NCBI GenBank assembly: GCA_903927745.1
Contig: CAIYOH010000069.1
Coordinates: 1 to 49,619, forward strand
Source of the DNA: an uncultured Mycobacteriaceae bacterium
GTDB taxonomy: Bacteria; Actinomycetota; Actinomycetes; Mycobacteriales; Mycobacteriaceae
Direction: 5' to 3'
DNA: 49,619 nt
Positions 16,861 to 24,826 of this stretch are shown one piece after another (the first letter of the stretch is position 1; each line of letters starts with the position of its first letter). The notes below the pieces were generated by a model. The model was given only the letters and a program-made list of their open reading frames with translations. It had not been told where the DNA came from and made no database searches. The position numbers were made by a program, and so were the translations under genes.

Positions 16861-18141
16861 TCAATCGCTCGGCGCCGCATCCCGTAGCTCCGCCAAGGAG
16901 GCGTCGATAGCCTCGGCGAGCGCGGTCAGCCCGGGCAGCACCTGCGGATCGGCACATAGACCTATCCCCATCGTTCCGGCGCAGGAGATCGCCGAGATGC
17001 GAAGGGCGTGGTGCACGGCTGGTTCGGATGACGAGAAAAAGTTCTCCACGCGGCGGCCCTCGACACCGACGGCCGCCGACGGACCGGGGACATTCGAGAT
17101 CGCCAGGCTGAATGCGCGGGAGCTGTCGGCCCGCCGCTTCACGGCGCCGCCGATCCTCGGCACACGCCCGAGGGCGTGCAAAAGGTCGTAGAGCTCTTGG
17201 GCATCCTCGCGCTGCTTGCGCACAGCAGTTTGGCAGCGAATGAGTTCGAGCCGTGTCATCGGATCGTCTTCCCCCAGCGGCAGGTCGACATTGATGAACG
17301 AGTCCCGGTTTCCCAGATCCCCGGCGGCCTCATCTCGGTGGTGCAGGCTGACCGGGATCTGCGCCCGCAGATGCGGCACCGCACCCAACCATCCACGAAG
17401 GCCACCCGCGATAGCAGCCAGCAACACGTCGTTGACGGTGGCCCGCTGCCGTAGCGCGGCACCGATGGCCTTCATCTCCGCCACAGTGGCGACACTGAAG
17501 GCCAATTCGCGGGATCCGGTGACGGGCCGATCCAGCGGGGAGGGCGATCTGTGGTGGCCCCCTTCCCGGCGCAGCACAGCGGGTATGCGCATCAACTCGG
17601 TCAGCCGTCCCTCTTTCAGTTCTGCCTTCACACCCGGTGCATCGGAGGCCAGCGGCGCCTCGGGATGCGGATCCCACAGCACATCGTGCAGAAATCGCAC
17701 CCCGGCGATGCCATCGGCCATCGCGTGATGGATCCGGGCGGCGATCGCCTCGCGCCCGTCTTCGAGTGGGCCGATGAGGTCGAATGTCCATAACGGCCGC
17801 TCGCGATCAAGGTGCTCGGACATCAGCGTGCTGACGGCGCGGAACAGGTCGACGCGAGTGACGCCGCCGTCGACCGGGTGCCGCCGCACGTGCTGACGGA
17901 TGTCGAAGTCGGTGGCCTCGACCCACCGCGGACGCGCCGCGGAGGTGTCCACCCGTTGACGTGCACGCGGTTGACTGTCCAGACGGGCGGCCACCCTGCT
18001 GCGCAGAGCGCCGATATCGAGCGGCCCTGCACCCGGTTCCAGGATGACCAGTTTGAGCGTGTGCCCGGTGATTGCGTCGGACTCCAGTCCGAGGATCCGG
18101 GCATCGTCGGGCGCAAGCTCGCCCGGCTCGTCCGTCACCAC
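16861..18141 (-). CDS. WS/DGAT family wax ester synthase / diacylglycerol acyltransferase
   Basis: This 426-residue member of the WS/DGAT acyltransferases, which join acyl-CoA to a long-chain alcohol or diacylglycerol, is typical of mycobacterial storage-lipid genes. The catalytic HHxxxDG motif is intact (HHAMADG at 138-144). PLWTFDLI precedes it, TVNDVLLAAIAGGLRGWL and the C-terminal ISNVPGPSAAVGVEGRRVENF are also conserved. The start is a GTG at 18141, ten bases downstream of the stop of the Coq4-like gene, so they are probably one operon. Confidence 0.88.
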   Translation of the reverse strand: MVTDEPGELAPDDARILGLESDAITGHTLKLVILEPGAGPLDIGALRSRVAARLDSQPRARQRVDTSAARPRWVEATDFDIRQHVRRHPVDGGVTRVDLFRAVSTLMSEHLDRERPLWTFDLIGPLEDGREAIAARIHHAMADGIAGVRFLHDVLWDPHPEAPLASDAPGVKAELKEGRLTELMRIPAVLRREGGHHRSPSPLDRPVTGSRELAFSVATVAEMKAIGAALRQRATVNDVLLAAIAGGLRGWLGAVPHLRAQIPVSLHHRDEAAGDLGNRDSFINVDLPLGEDDPMTRLELIRCQTAVRKQREDAQELYDLLHALGRVPRIGGAVKRRADSSRAFSLAISNVPGPSAAVGVEGRRVENFFSSSEPAVHHALRISAISCAGTMGIGLCADPQVLPGLTALAEAIDASLAELRDAAPSD

Positions 18142-18151
18142 GGGGTGGCAA

Positions 18152-19096
18152 TCACCGGCGGTCTCCGGTCAACGGCACGACGGAGAAGTTCTCCCGGACT
18201 TGCTCAAGCGGTAGATGCGCGATGGCGAGATGGTCAACCTGGCTCAAGTCCACAGTGCATTGCACTCCGCGCCGCAGGCCGTCTCCCAGAAAATCCGCAA
18301 TGCCGTCACGATCTAGCGTGGCCACCTTCGCCCGGATCTCACCGTGGTTAAGCACGCCCGACTCGTGGATCGACATGGTCAGCAGGAACTCCAGCCAGTT
18401 GTGTCGAGAATCGTCGGCGGCCATGAGAAATGCGGATCTGGCGATCTCGCCCGGGGCGGTCGGCTCGTACCCGGTGATGACGTGATTCATGTCGTGGTTG
18501 ACGTAGTGGGCCGGCAGGTTGACATCGTCGCCGGGAAGAGGGAATCCGTGTCGGCGGTAGAACTCGATGTACTGATAGCCCAGAGTGTCCTCCGGCAGGT
18601 CATGCAATTTCGTCAAGCGCTCGGCCAGCGGGTAGTCGGGTTGGTCCAGACGCAGATACCGATTCCGCAGGGACAGTTCCGAGATCTCCGGCAGGATTTT
18701 GGAGTAGGAGCGTTCCAGGTCGGTCGCAGCCGCTTCGGCGCCCTGCTCGATCGCGGTGCGAGTCAGTTCGATCTCGTGCTCACCGAGACCCAAAGCAGTG
18801 ACGTACTTCTCGGATAGGTTGACCTGCTCCTCCGCCATGGGATGGCGACATAATTCGAGCGTCAGAGCGATCTCGGCGAAGCGCAGGCGCGCATCGGGCC
18901 GCTGCACCGCCTGGGCCACGACATCGGAAGACAATGGCCTCACGTCAGCGAGGTCGAGGCCGTCACGTCCCAGGACATGACGGGCGATGGCGGTCAGGAC
19001 CGTCACCTGCTCGGTGGTGGGGCCGTCGGCTGTCGAGATACTGCCCACCAGTCCGGCGATGACGGGGTCGACCTCATGATCAACGAACAGACCCAT
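18152..19096 (-). CDS. TerB-like / Coq4-like fusion protein
   Basis: The product is about 314 residues. The first 120 or so form an all-helical acidic domain (VIAGLVGSIS.ADG, LTAIARHVLG, FAEIALTLELC, LGEHEIELTRTAIEQ) resembling TerB-type modules. The remainder carries the Coq4 zinc motif HDxxHx11E exactly: His201-Asp202, His205, then Glu217 in NHDMNHVITGYEPTAPGE. In eukaryotes Coq4 acts in ubiquinone synthesis, whereas mycobacteria use menaquinone, so the role here must differ. The ATG at 19096 was chosen because the upstream extension is Pro/Arg-rich and unlike the domain. It is coupled to a WS/DGAT gene, pointing to lipid or isoprenoid chemistry. Confidence 0.75.
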   Translation of the reverse strand: MGLFVDHEVDPVIAGLVGSISTADGPTTEQVTVLTAIARHVLGRDGLDLADVRPLSSDVVAQAVQRPDARLRFAEIALTLELCRHPMAEEQVNLSEKYVTALGLGEHEIELTRTAIEQGAEAAATDLERSYSKILPEISELSLRNRYLRLDQPDYPLAERLTKLHDLPEDTLGYQYIEFYRRHGFPLPGDDVNLPAHYVNHDMNHVITGYEPTAPGEIARSAFLMAADDSRHNWLEFLLTMSIHESGVLNHGEIRAKVATLDRDGIADFLGDGLRRGVQCTVDLSQVDHLAIAHLPLEQVRENFSVVPLTGDRR

Positions 19097-19222
19097 AGTG
19101 CCCCAATCACAGCGAGGGTGGTTCAACCGGCTGCGGACCCTACCAGCGCCAGGGTTTTCAGGATCCGGCCCCGGACCGATCCGCCGGAGCGGAACCATCT
19201 CGGACACCGTACTCCCGGGCAC

Positions 19223-19807
19223 CTATCCACCAAGGTTCTCCAGAACCCACCCCGCCAGTATCCGCGCATCCTCGCCCACCGTTTGCGTCCATGTCTGACC
19301 TGCGCGCTCACCAGCGTCATCACTGACCAGTTTCACCAGCCGCACCGGCACCCCGGCGTTGCGGGCAGCCCAGGTGACGGCGTAGCCCTCCATGTCCACC
19401 AGATGCGCGTCACGGGCCAAGGCGCGGCGGACCTCGCCGTCGGCGATGAAGCGATCCCCGGTCGCCAGCACCACGCGGGCCGAATCGCCTGCGGCCACCA
19501 GTTCCAGCGGCGTGCCGTAATCACGGTTCACCAGCGCACGGATCGCCGAGGAGTCGAAATCGTGCTGGATCACAGTGTGGATCTCATGCACGCCGTTAAG
19601 GCCGTCGCGCAGACCGCCGGCGGTGCCGATGTTGATCACCGACGCCGGCCTGCTCGAGCCCAGCGCGGCCGTCACCGCCACCGCCGCATTGACCTTGCCC
19701 GGTCCGGTCACCAGAACCGGCAGCACACCGTCAAGGGCTTCGGCTTCCTCGCGCAGGGCGACCACCAGCAACGGACGATCCGGTCGCACTACCCCGCGAA
19801 GTTCCAC
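19223..19807 (-). CDS. Nucleoside phosphorylase/nucleosidase superfamily protein (MTAN-like)
   Basis: This 194-residue protein has the PNP/UDP phosphorylase fold. Visible parts are LLVVALREEAEAL, VLVTGPGKVNAAVAVTAAL, VINIGTAGGL and the late VDMEGYAVTWAARNAGVPVRLVKLVSDDA, in which Met-Glu binds the ribose and the final Asp serves as the acid. It is shorter than the usual 230 residues. It probably splits an N-glycosidic bond of a nucleoside. The start is a GTG at 19807. It lies 126 bp downstream of the next gene's stop... and on the same strand as the Coq4-like and WS/DGAT genes, which begin 126 bases beyond its own stop. Confidence 0.8.
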   Translation of the reverse strand: MELRGVVRPDRPLLVVALREEAEALDGVLPVLVTGPGKVNAAVAVTAALGSSRPASVINIGTAGGLRDGLNGVHEIHTVIQHDFDSSAIRALVNRDYGTPLELVAAGDSARVVLATGDRFIADGEVRRALARDAHLVDMEGYAVTWAARNAGVPVRLVKLVSDDAGERAGQTWTQTVGEDARILAGWVLENLGG

Positions 19808-19888
19808 ATCCTGATCTTCCTCTGACAGCGCGATGACCGCCCCAGCGGTCCGGTTCGGCCCGGTGAGATCCGCTCTGACACCCCTGAG

Positions 19889-20623
19889 TCAGGCGACGGC
19901 CGCAGCAAGCGCCTTCGTGCCGTCGACGATCGCCTGACGTTGGGCCGGCGACAGCGTGGCGAAGAGCTCCGCCATGCGGGCGTTCGTCGCCTCCTCGGCC
20001 GCGGCTTTCTTGGCGGTCAGTTCAGCAGTGGGTTCGACCAGATCTTCCTCGGAGAAGCCATGCATCCTGAAGAAGTCCATGCCCGGGCGGTCGAGCTGGC
20101 ACGCCGCCGGCGCATCGAGCCCTTCGGCCTTCACCGCATCGGTGTGCACACCGCCGCGCAACTCACGCAGCAGGATGACCGCCCGATAGGCCTTCGCGGC
20201 GGGGGTTGCCGACGCTGGGGCGGTGCGATAGCCGTCGAACAGCGGCCACGAACCGACGGGAACCGCGTGCGCCAGCGCGGAGACGGCGTCGGCGAACGCC
20301 GTGAGGGTCGCCGGGTCGACGGCGTTGAAGTGGGCTTCGGCGTAGTCATCCGCGGCGCCGTGATGCGCCTCGACGACCGCCTTCGGATTGCCCCCGGCAC
20401 GGCCCCGTTCGACGACGGCACCGATCATTCCGGGCTTGAAGAAATGAAATGTGGCATCTGCCGTCATCGGGTCGAGGTCAGCGGCCCGGCCAGCGGCGTA
20501 GAGGGCGACGACATCAAGCCCGAGGGCTTCGCCCCGGGCGAGGGACTGCGGGGAGAAGTAGAAGCCGGCTCCGATGTCCCCGAGAGGTCCGGCGATCGTC
20601 GCAACGGTGGTGTGTGGGTCCAT
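19889..20623 (-). CDS. SCO6745-type uncharacterised helical protein
   Basis: The 244-residue protein is almost entirely alpha-helical and matches the actinobacterial group called SCO6745 family as I remember it. Recognisable phrases are [103 protein letters not shown] and FGFSEED-like [12 protein letters not shown]. The role is unknown; some relatives are annotated as HTH-like. The acidic Ala-rich C-terminal helix ([26 protein letters not shown]) could form a coiled coil. It is divergent from purT across about 105 bp. Confidence 0.7.
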   Translation of the reverse strand: MDPHTTVATIAGPLGDIGAGFYFSPQSLARGEALGLDVVALYAAGRAADLDPMTADATFHFFKPGMIGAVVERGRAGGNPKAVVEAHHGAADDYAEAHFNAVDPATLTAFADAVSALAHAVPVGSWPLFDGYRTAPASATPAAKAYRAVILLRELRGGVHTDAVKAEGLDAPAACQLDRPGMDFFRMHGFSEEDLVEPTAELTAKKAAAEEATNARMAELFATLSPAQRQAIVDGTKALAAAVA

Positions 20624-20728
20624 GGGGATACCCTAACCAGGGCCTGGACGGCCGGTTGTTCGGAGGTTCTCAAGACACGGCCGCACTGGCCAATGACGTC
20701 GGCCGCAGAACTCATCAGAGGATGGATC

Positions 20729-21910
20729 GTGACATCAATCGGAACCCCGTTCTCGGCGACGGCGACCCGGGTGCTGCTCTGCGGCTCTGGGGAACTGGGT
20801 AAGGAAGTGGTCATCGAGCTCAAACGGCTCGGCGCCGAGGTGATCGCCGTCGACAGCTACGCATACGCCCCCGCCATGCAGGTCGCCGACCGATCGCACG
20901 TGCTGTCCATGCTCGACGGCGCGGCGCTGCGCGCCGTCATCGAAGCCGAACAGCCCCACTACATCGTTCCCGAGGTGGAGGCGATCGCCACGCAGACCCT
21001 GGTGGAGCTGGAGGCCGAGGGGTACACCGTGGTGCCCACCGCCAAGGCCGCCTACCTCACCATGAACCGCGAAGGCATCCGGCGGCTGGCCGCCGAGGAA
21101 CTCGGCCTGCTGACCTCCCCCTACGTCTTCGCCGACACACCAACAGATTTCGCCGCCGCCGTCGAGAAAATCGGCATGCCGTGCGTCGTCAAGCCGATCA
21201 TGAGCTCCTCAGGCAAGGGACAGAGCGTCGTCTACGAACCCGCCGACGTCGATCGCGCGTGGGCCTACGCTCAAGAAGGCGGCCGCGCGGGCGCAGGCCG
21301 GGTGATCGTGGAGGGATTCGTCGACTTCGACTACGAGATCACGCTGCTCACCGTCCGCCACGGCGGCGGCGTCAGCTTCTGCGAACCGATCGGTCACGTA
21401 CAGGTCGGCGGCGACTACCGCGAATCGTGGCAGCCGATCGCCATGAGCCCGATCGCGATTGAGAAGTCACAGGTGATCGCGAGCGCGGTGACCGGGGCGC
21501 TCGGCGGGCGGGGGATCTTCGGTGTCGAGCTGTTTATCAAGGGCGACGCGGTGTACTTCTCGGAGGTGTCGCCGCGCCCCCACGACACCGGAATGGTCAC
21601 ACTGATCTCCCAGGATCTCTCGGAGTTCGCGCTGCACGCCCGCGCGATCCTGGGGCTGCCGATCCCCAACATCCGCCAACTCGGGCCGTCGGCGTCGCAC
21701 GCGCTGCTGGTCGATGGCCACTCCAGCACGGTCAGCTTCGGCAGCCTCGACCAGGCCCTCGCCGAACCCGACACCGGAGTGCGGTTCTTCGGCAAACCGG
21801 AGGTCAGGGGACACCGCCGCATGGGAGTCACGCTGGCCCGCGACGTCGATACGGACGCCGCGCGCGCGAAGGCGAAGCGGGTCTGTGACGCGATCGAGAT
21901 CTCGCTCTGA
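20729..21910 (+). CDS. purT: Formate-dependent phosphoribosylglycinamide formyltransferase
   Basis: The 393-residue ATP-grasp enzyme converts GAR, formate and ATP to formyl-GAR in purine synthesis. It has the N-terminal nucleotide-binding start [22 protein letters not shown], the substrate segment [18 protein letters not shown], the ATP-grasp loop [62 protein letters not shown] and the C-terminal [17 protein letters not shown]. The GTG at 20729 was chosen over the ATG at 20693 because AGAGGA lies six bases upstream and the resulting length equals the family's usual 390-odd residues. Confidence 0.93.
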   Translation: MTSIGTPFSATATRVLLCGSGELGKEVVIELKRLGAEVIAVDSYAYAPAMQVADRSHVLSMLDGAALRAVIEAEQPHYIVPEVEAIATQTLVELEAEGYTVVPTAKAAYLTMNREGIRRLAAEELGLLTSPYVFADTPTDFAAAVEKIGMPCVVKPIMSSSGKGQSVVYEPADVDRAWAYAQEGGRAGAGRVIVEGFVDFDYEITLLTVRHGGGVSFCEPIGHVQVGGDYRESWQPIAMSPIAIEKSQVIASAVTGALGGRGIFGVELFIKGDAVYFSEVSPRPHDTGMVTLISQDLSEFALHARAILGLPIPNIRQLGPSASHALLVDGHSSTVSFGSLDQALAEPDTGVRFFGKPEVRGHRRMGVTLARDVDTDAARAKAKRVCDAIEISL

Positions 21911-22016
21911 GCCGAGGGCCCCAGCGGCATTTTCCGTAATCGAGCGGCCACCGGCGCGACGCACTTGTGGTCCCGCGGCAGTCGACAGCTTCTTGCGCTA
22001 AGGCAGGATCACAGAC

Positions 22017-22199
22017 ATGCGGAATGCGATGCGGGTCCTCGGAATCCTGATGGTGCTCTTCGGTGTGCTGTTCACCCTGCAGGGGGTGGGCACGGTGCAG
22101 GGCAGCTTCATGAGTAACACCATGACGTGGACGGTGCTCGGGCCGATCATCGCGCTGGCCGGCATCGGGCTGGCAGTCGCCGGCTCGCGTCGTCGCTGA
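22017..22199 (+). CDS. Small two-helix membrane protein
   Basis: This 60-residue protein has two hydrophobic helices (VLGILMVLFGVLFTLQGVG and WTVLGPIIALAGIGLAVAG) and a basic SRRR tail. It resembles the many short two-helix membrane proteins annotated as hypothetical in actinobacteria. No function is known. It stands alone about 105 bp after purT. Confidence 0.65.
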   Translation: MRNAMRVLGILMVLFGVLFTLQGVGTVQGSFMSNTMTWTVLGPIIALAGIGLAVAGSRRR

Positions 22200-22293
22200 T
22201 CGCGAATGATGTAGGGGGCAGCGGCCTCGACTGCACCTGCACTGTCGACGCGAGGCGCTCGCAGCAGTGGATCCGGCGACGAGGTCGGACTAG

Positions 22294-22578
22294 CTATCGC
22301 CGTTCGCCGGCGGACCCGGCGGCCGCTGCAGTGCCCCACGTTAACGCCACCAAGTATCCCCTGGAGCTCCGTGGCGATAGTCGCGTTGATATCCACCAGC
22401 TGCTCACACACGGCAGGCTGGTGTCCGGTTGTACGCACTCGGGCGGCGACGGCGGCGGGCAAGGGCTGCCGTCAGGTGTGGTGCATACCGGGTCGTCCGG
22501 AAGCGGATCCGCGGACACAGGCGACGCCGCGAAGCCGATGGCGGCGATGGCCGCGAAAGCGATTGCTGCTGTTTTCAT
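22294..22578 (-). CDS. Short secreted Cys-rich protein, possibly frameshifted
   Basis: The frame gives 94 residues: a clear signal peptide (MKTAAIAFAAIAAIGFAASPVSA), then a Pro/Cys-rich segment DPLPDDPVCTTPDGSPCPPP and SPPECVQPDTSLPC. After that Cys the chosen frame turns Ser/Arg-rich (SSWWISTRLSPRSSRGY). The alternative frame at that point reads VCEQLVDINATIATELQGILGG, which looks more protein-like. A frameshift near 22400 is therefore plausible. No family was recognised. Confidence 0.5.
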   Translation of the reverse strand: MKTAAIAFAAIAAIGFAASPVSADPLPDDPVCTTPDGSPCPPPSPPECVQPDTSLPCVSSWWISTRLSPRSSRGYLVALTWGTAAAAGSAGERR

Positions 22579-22987
22579 GGGTTGTGCCCTACTGCTACCA
22601 AATCGACTCACCTGGCGGTCCCGCCTTGATGCAAACATGCCCCTTCCCAGAGTTCGGCGGGGGTCGAAGGGTAATCATCACAACGGAGTATTCGCGGCCC
22701 CATCCTGACCGCATAAACGGCGCCGCCGCCTGGGCGCTGAGAGGCCGAAATGCCCTCCCGCGCCTCGAGCACGCCGCTACAGTCGCCGTCTACACCTCGT
22801 CCTTGACGACGGCCAGCGCGAGGCTGTCGTATCAGAGTCGTCGCTATCCTCAGGTCACCGACGACTGTGTGTTGAGGCCAATGCACAGGTCTTTTGGCCC
22901 TGACCGGCACCCAGCTCACGCGCTACCGTCGGGGTTGAGGTTTCGGCCAACCTAGGTCGATTCCCGCACCCAGCAGGGACAGACACT
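22579..22987. other. Intergenic stretch of about 400 bp with no supported gene
   Basis: The stretch lies between the divergent starts of the small secreted protein and the CsbD gene, so both promoters should be here. I see no frame with convincing protein character, no long inverted repeat and no clear -10/-35 pair. A weak AGG ribosome-binding site lies about 12 bases before the CsbD ATG. Confidence 0.5.
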
Positions 22988-23164
22988 ATGAGCATTGAAG
23001 ACAAGGCGAAGAACAAGATCGACGAGCTTGGCGGCAAGCTCAAGCAAGCGATCGGCAAGGTTGCCGGCGACACGAACATGGAAAATGAGGGCAAGGGCGA
23101 CCAGGCGAAGTCCAACTTCAAAGACGCCGGAGAGAAAGTCAAGGACGCCTTCTCCAAGAAGTGA
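22988..23164 (+). CDS. CsbD family stress-response protein
   Basis: This 58-residue, highly charged Lys/Asp/Glu/Gly protein contains DKAKNKIDELGGKLKQAIGKVAGD, NEGKGDQAKSNFKDAGEKVKDAF, the standard CsbD helix-turn pattern. CsbD-like proteins are induced by general stress in many bacteria, and their molecular role is unclear. Neighbouring genes (the ferritin-like/VIT1 fusion and DUF6131) are also of a stress type. Confidence 0.88.
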   Translation: MSIEDKAKNKIDELGGKLKQAIGKVAGDTNMENEGKGDQAKSNFKDAGEKVKDAFSKK

Positions 23165-23231
23165 GTACCGCACCGCAGGCCGATTGCTCGGCCGCCGTGC
23201 GACTGCACAGGTAGTGCGTCGAGGCGCAGGA

Positions 23232-24311
23232 CTACCCGATACCTCCGCCGACCAATAGACCAAGCACATAGGTGATTCCGGCCGCACCGAAGCCAATCAG
23301 CAGTTGTCGCATGGCCCGTCGCATCGGCGGCGCACCGGAGAGCAGCCCGACGATCACCCCGGTGCCGAGAAGCGCGGCACCGACCAGGCCGGCGGCTGCC
23401 AGCATCCCCGCCCCGCCGCTGAGGCCGACCAGGTAGGGCAGCACCGGAATCAGCGCACCCGTCGCGAAGAACAGGAAGCTCGACACCGCTGCCCCGAGTC
23501 CGGTGCCGACAGCCGCGTGGCGTTCCATACCGTCCCCGGCCGTCTCGTGCCGGGCCGCGCTCGTCTCGCTCAGCACGTCGGAAGCATGGGACGCGGCTTC
23601 GTCCGCGCTCATTCCCCGGGCACGGTAGACCAGTTCCAGTTCGTTGGCGTCAACATCGAGTTGACTCAGCGCGGTGCCGAGATTGGGGCTGGGTGCGGAC
23701 GCCTGGAGTAGCTCGCGTTGGGAACTGACGGACACGAATTCCCCGGCACCCATGGACAGCGCCCCGGCGAGCAGACCGGCCAGTCCGGTCACCAGGATGG
23801 TGTGACTGGCCACCCCGCTAGCGCCAACGCCCAGGATCAACGCCAGGTTGCTGACCAACCCGTCATTGGCGCCGAACACCGCCGCCCGGAAGCTGCCCGA
23901 CAGCCGGTCGCGGCCGCGACCGGCGAGCGCCCGAATCACCTCCTCGTGGATCTTCTCGTCGGCCGCCATCGTCGGCGTGGCATCGACATCATCGTCGTAG
24001 CTGGCGCGTGCTTCGAAACGCTGGAGCAGGGCCAGCACGAACACCGACCCGAAGTGGCGCGCCAAGAAAGCCAGCACCCGGGTACTGAGGTCGGCACGCA
24101 TCGGGTCGCCGACCCGATCTCGCAGCAGGGTCAGCCAGTGCCGCTCGTGGCGCTCCTCCGCGATAGCGATGGCCGAAAGAATCTCGCGTTCCTCGCCGTC
24201 GTACTTCAGGGCCAGATCGCGATAGACGGCCGCCTCGGCGCGCTCGTTCGCCAGATGCCGGCGCCAGCGCCGCAGGTCTGAGGGGCTCGGCCCGCCTTCT
24301 GGTTGTGTCAT
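23232..24311 (-). CDS. Ferritin-like domain fused to VIT1/CCC1 membrane domain (MbfA-like)
   Basis: The product is about 359 residues. The N-terminal 130 residues form a rubrerythrin/ferritin-like four-helix unit with carboxylate and His ligands in NERAEAAVYRDLA, IAIAEERHERHW, RFEARASYDDDVD and AADEKIHEEV. The C-terminal domain is VIT1/CCC1-like, with AVFGANDGLVSNLALILGV, LAGALSMGAGEFVSVSSQRE and three further helices. This architecture is that of MbfA, an iron exporter or detoxifier. The ATG at 24311 is preferred over a GTG at 24344, because the latter would place a 10-bp inverted repeat inside the coding region. Regulation by that repeat is discussed as a finding. Confidence 0.87.
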   Translation of the reverse strand: MTQPEGGPSPSDLRRWRRHLANERAEAAVYRDLALKYDGEEREILSAIAIAEERHERHWLTLLRDRVGDPMRADLSTRVLAFLARHFGSVFVLALLQRFEARASYDDDVDATPTMAADEKIHEEVIRALAGRGRDRLSGSFRAAVFGANDGLVSNLALILGVGASGVASHTILVTGLAGLLAGALSMGAGEFVSVSSQRELLQASAPSPNLGTALSQLDVDANELELVYRARGMSADEAASHASDVLSETSAARHETAGDGMERHAAVGTGLGAAVSSFLFFATGALIPVLPYLVGLSGGAGMLAAAGLVGAALLGTGVIVGLLSGAPPMRRAMRQLLIGFGAAGITYVLGLLVGGGIG

Positions 24312-24340
24312 ATCGGTATCCACCCCGCCATTATTCCCAC

Positions 24341-24378
24341 CCACTACGGTGCGATGACCTAGTCCGCGACCGTAGTGG
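24341..24378. promoter_or_regulatory. Perfect 10-bp inverted repeat upstream of the MbfA-like gene
   Basis: CCACTACGGT at 24341-24350 and its exact complement ACCGTAGTGG at 24369-24378 are separated by 18 bases. The element starts 29 bases upstream of the chosen ATG at 24311, where a promoter or leader would be. It does not resemble the IdeR iron box. It could be a two-half-site operator or an RNA hairpin. Confidence 0.5.
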
Positions 24379-24545
24379 CCCGTCTCCGCTGCCTAGGCGA
24401 AACCTCAGGCGTTAAGGCTTTTTGCGCGACTGCCCGGTGGGACCGATAAGGCCGGAAGGCCCTAGCGGCCGAGTAAGCAAGGGCGGAGTCTGTGAGTAGT
24501 GGGACTAACTCCCACACGAACTGTCACAGAAATTAGGTACTCGTC

Positions 24546-24725
24546 ATGATTGGTGTTGGCATCATCCTCATCGTAATGGGGCTTCTCCTCCCGAGCCTCG
24601 TTCCGGCTTTCGCCTTCGCTCACGTCTGCCTGGTGATCGGGGTCCTTCTTCTCGCCGTCGGCCTGGTGCTGGCGCTGTTGGGTAGCACCGGGCACGCCAT
24701 TGGCGGCCGTCGCCATTACTACTGA
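24546..24725 (+). CDS. DUF6131 small membrane protein
   Basis: The 59-residue protein has two hydrophobic helices (IGVGIILIVMGLLLPSLVPAFAFAHVCLVIGVLLLAVGLVLALLG, split near the Pro residues) and ends in GGRRHYY, the characteristic tail of the short actinobacterial DUF6131 proteins. Function is unknown. A GTGGGA/TCCCAC hairpin lies just upstream (about 24499-24515). Confidence 0.75.
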   Translation: MIGVGIILIVMGLLLPSLVPAFAFAHVCLVIGVLLLAVGLVLALLGSTGHAIGGRRHYY

Positions 24726-24826
24726 ACGACCGTCCACCTGATCACGCGCTGCAGTGGCAGCTACTGGTGAACTCACCGACCTTCAGGCGACGGCCTTGCG
24801 GGTAGCGAGCCACTGGATCGCTACCC

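Noticed and set aside
22608..22919. 103-codon minus-strand frame between the CsbD and small secreted genes
   Set aside because: Arg/Gly-rich composition, no recognisable fold and no good start context.
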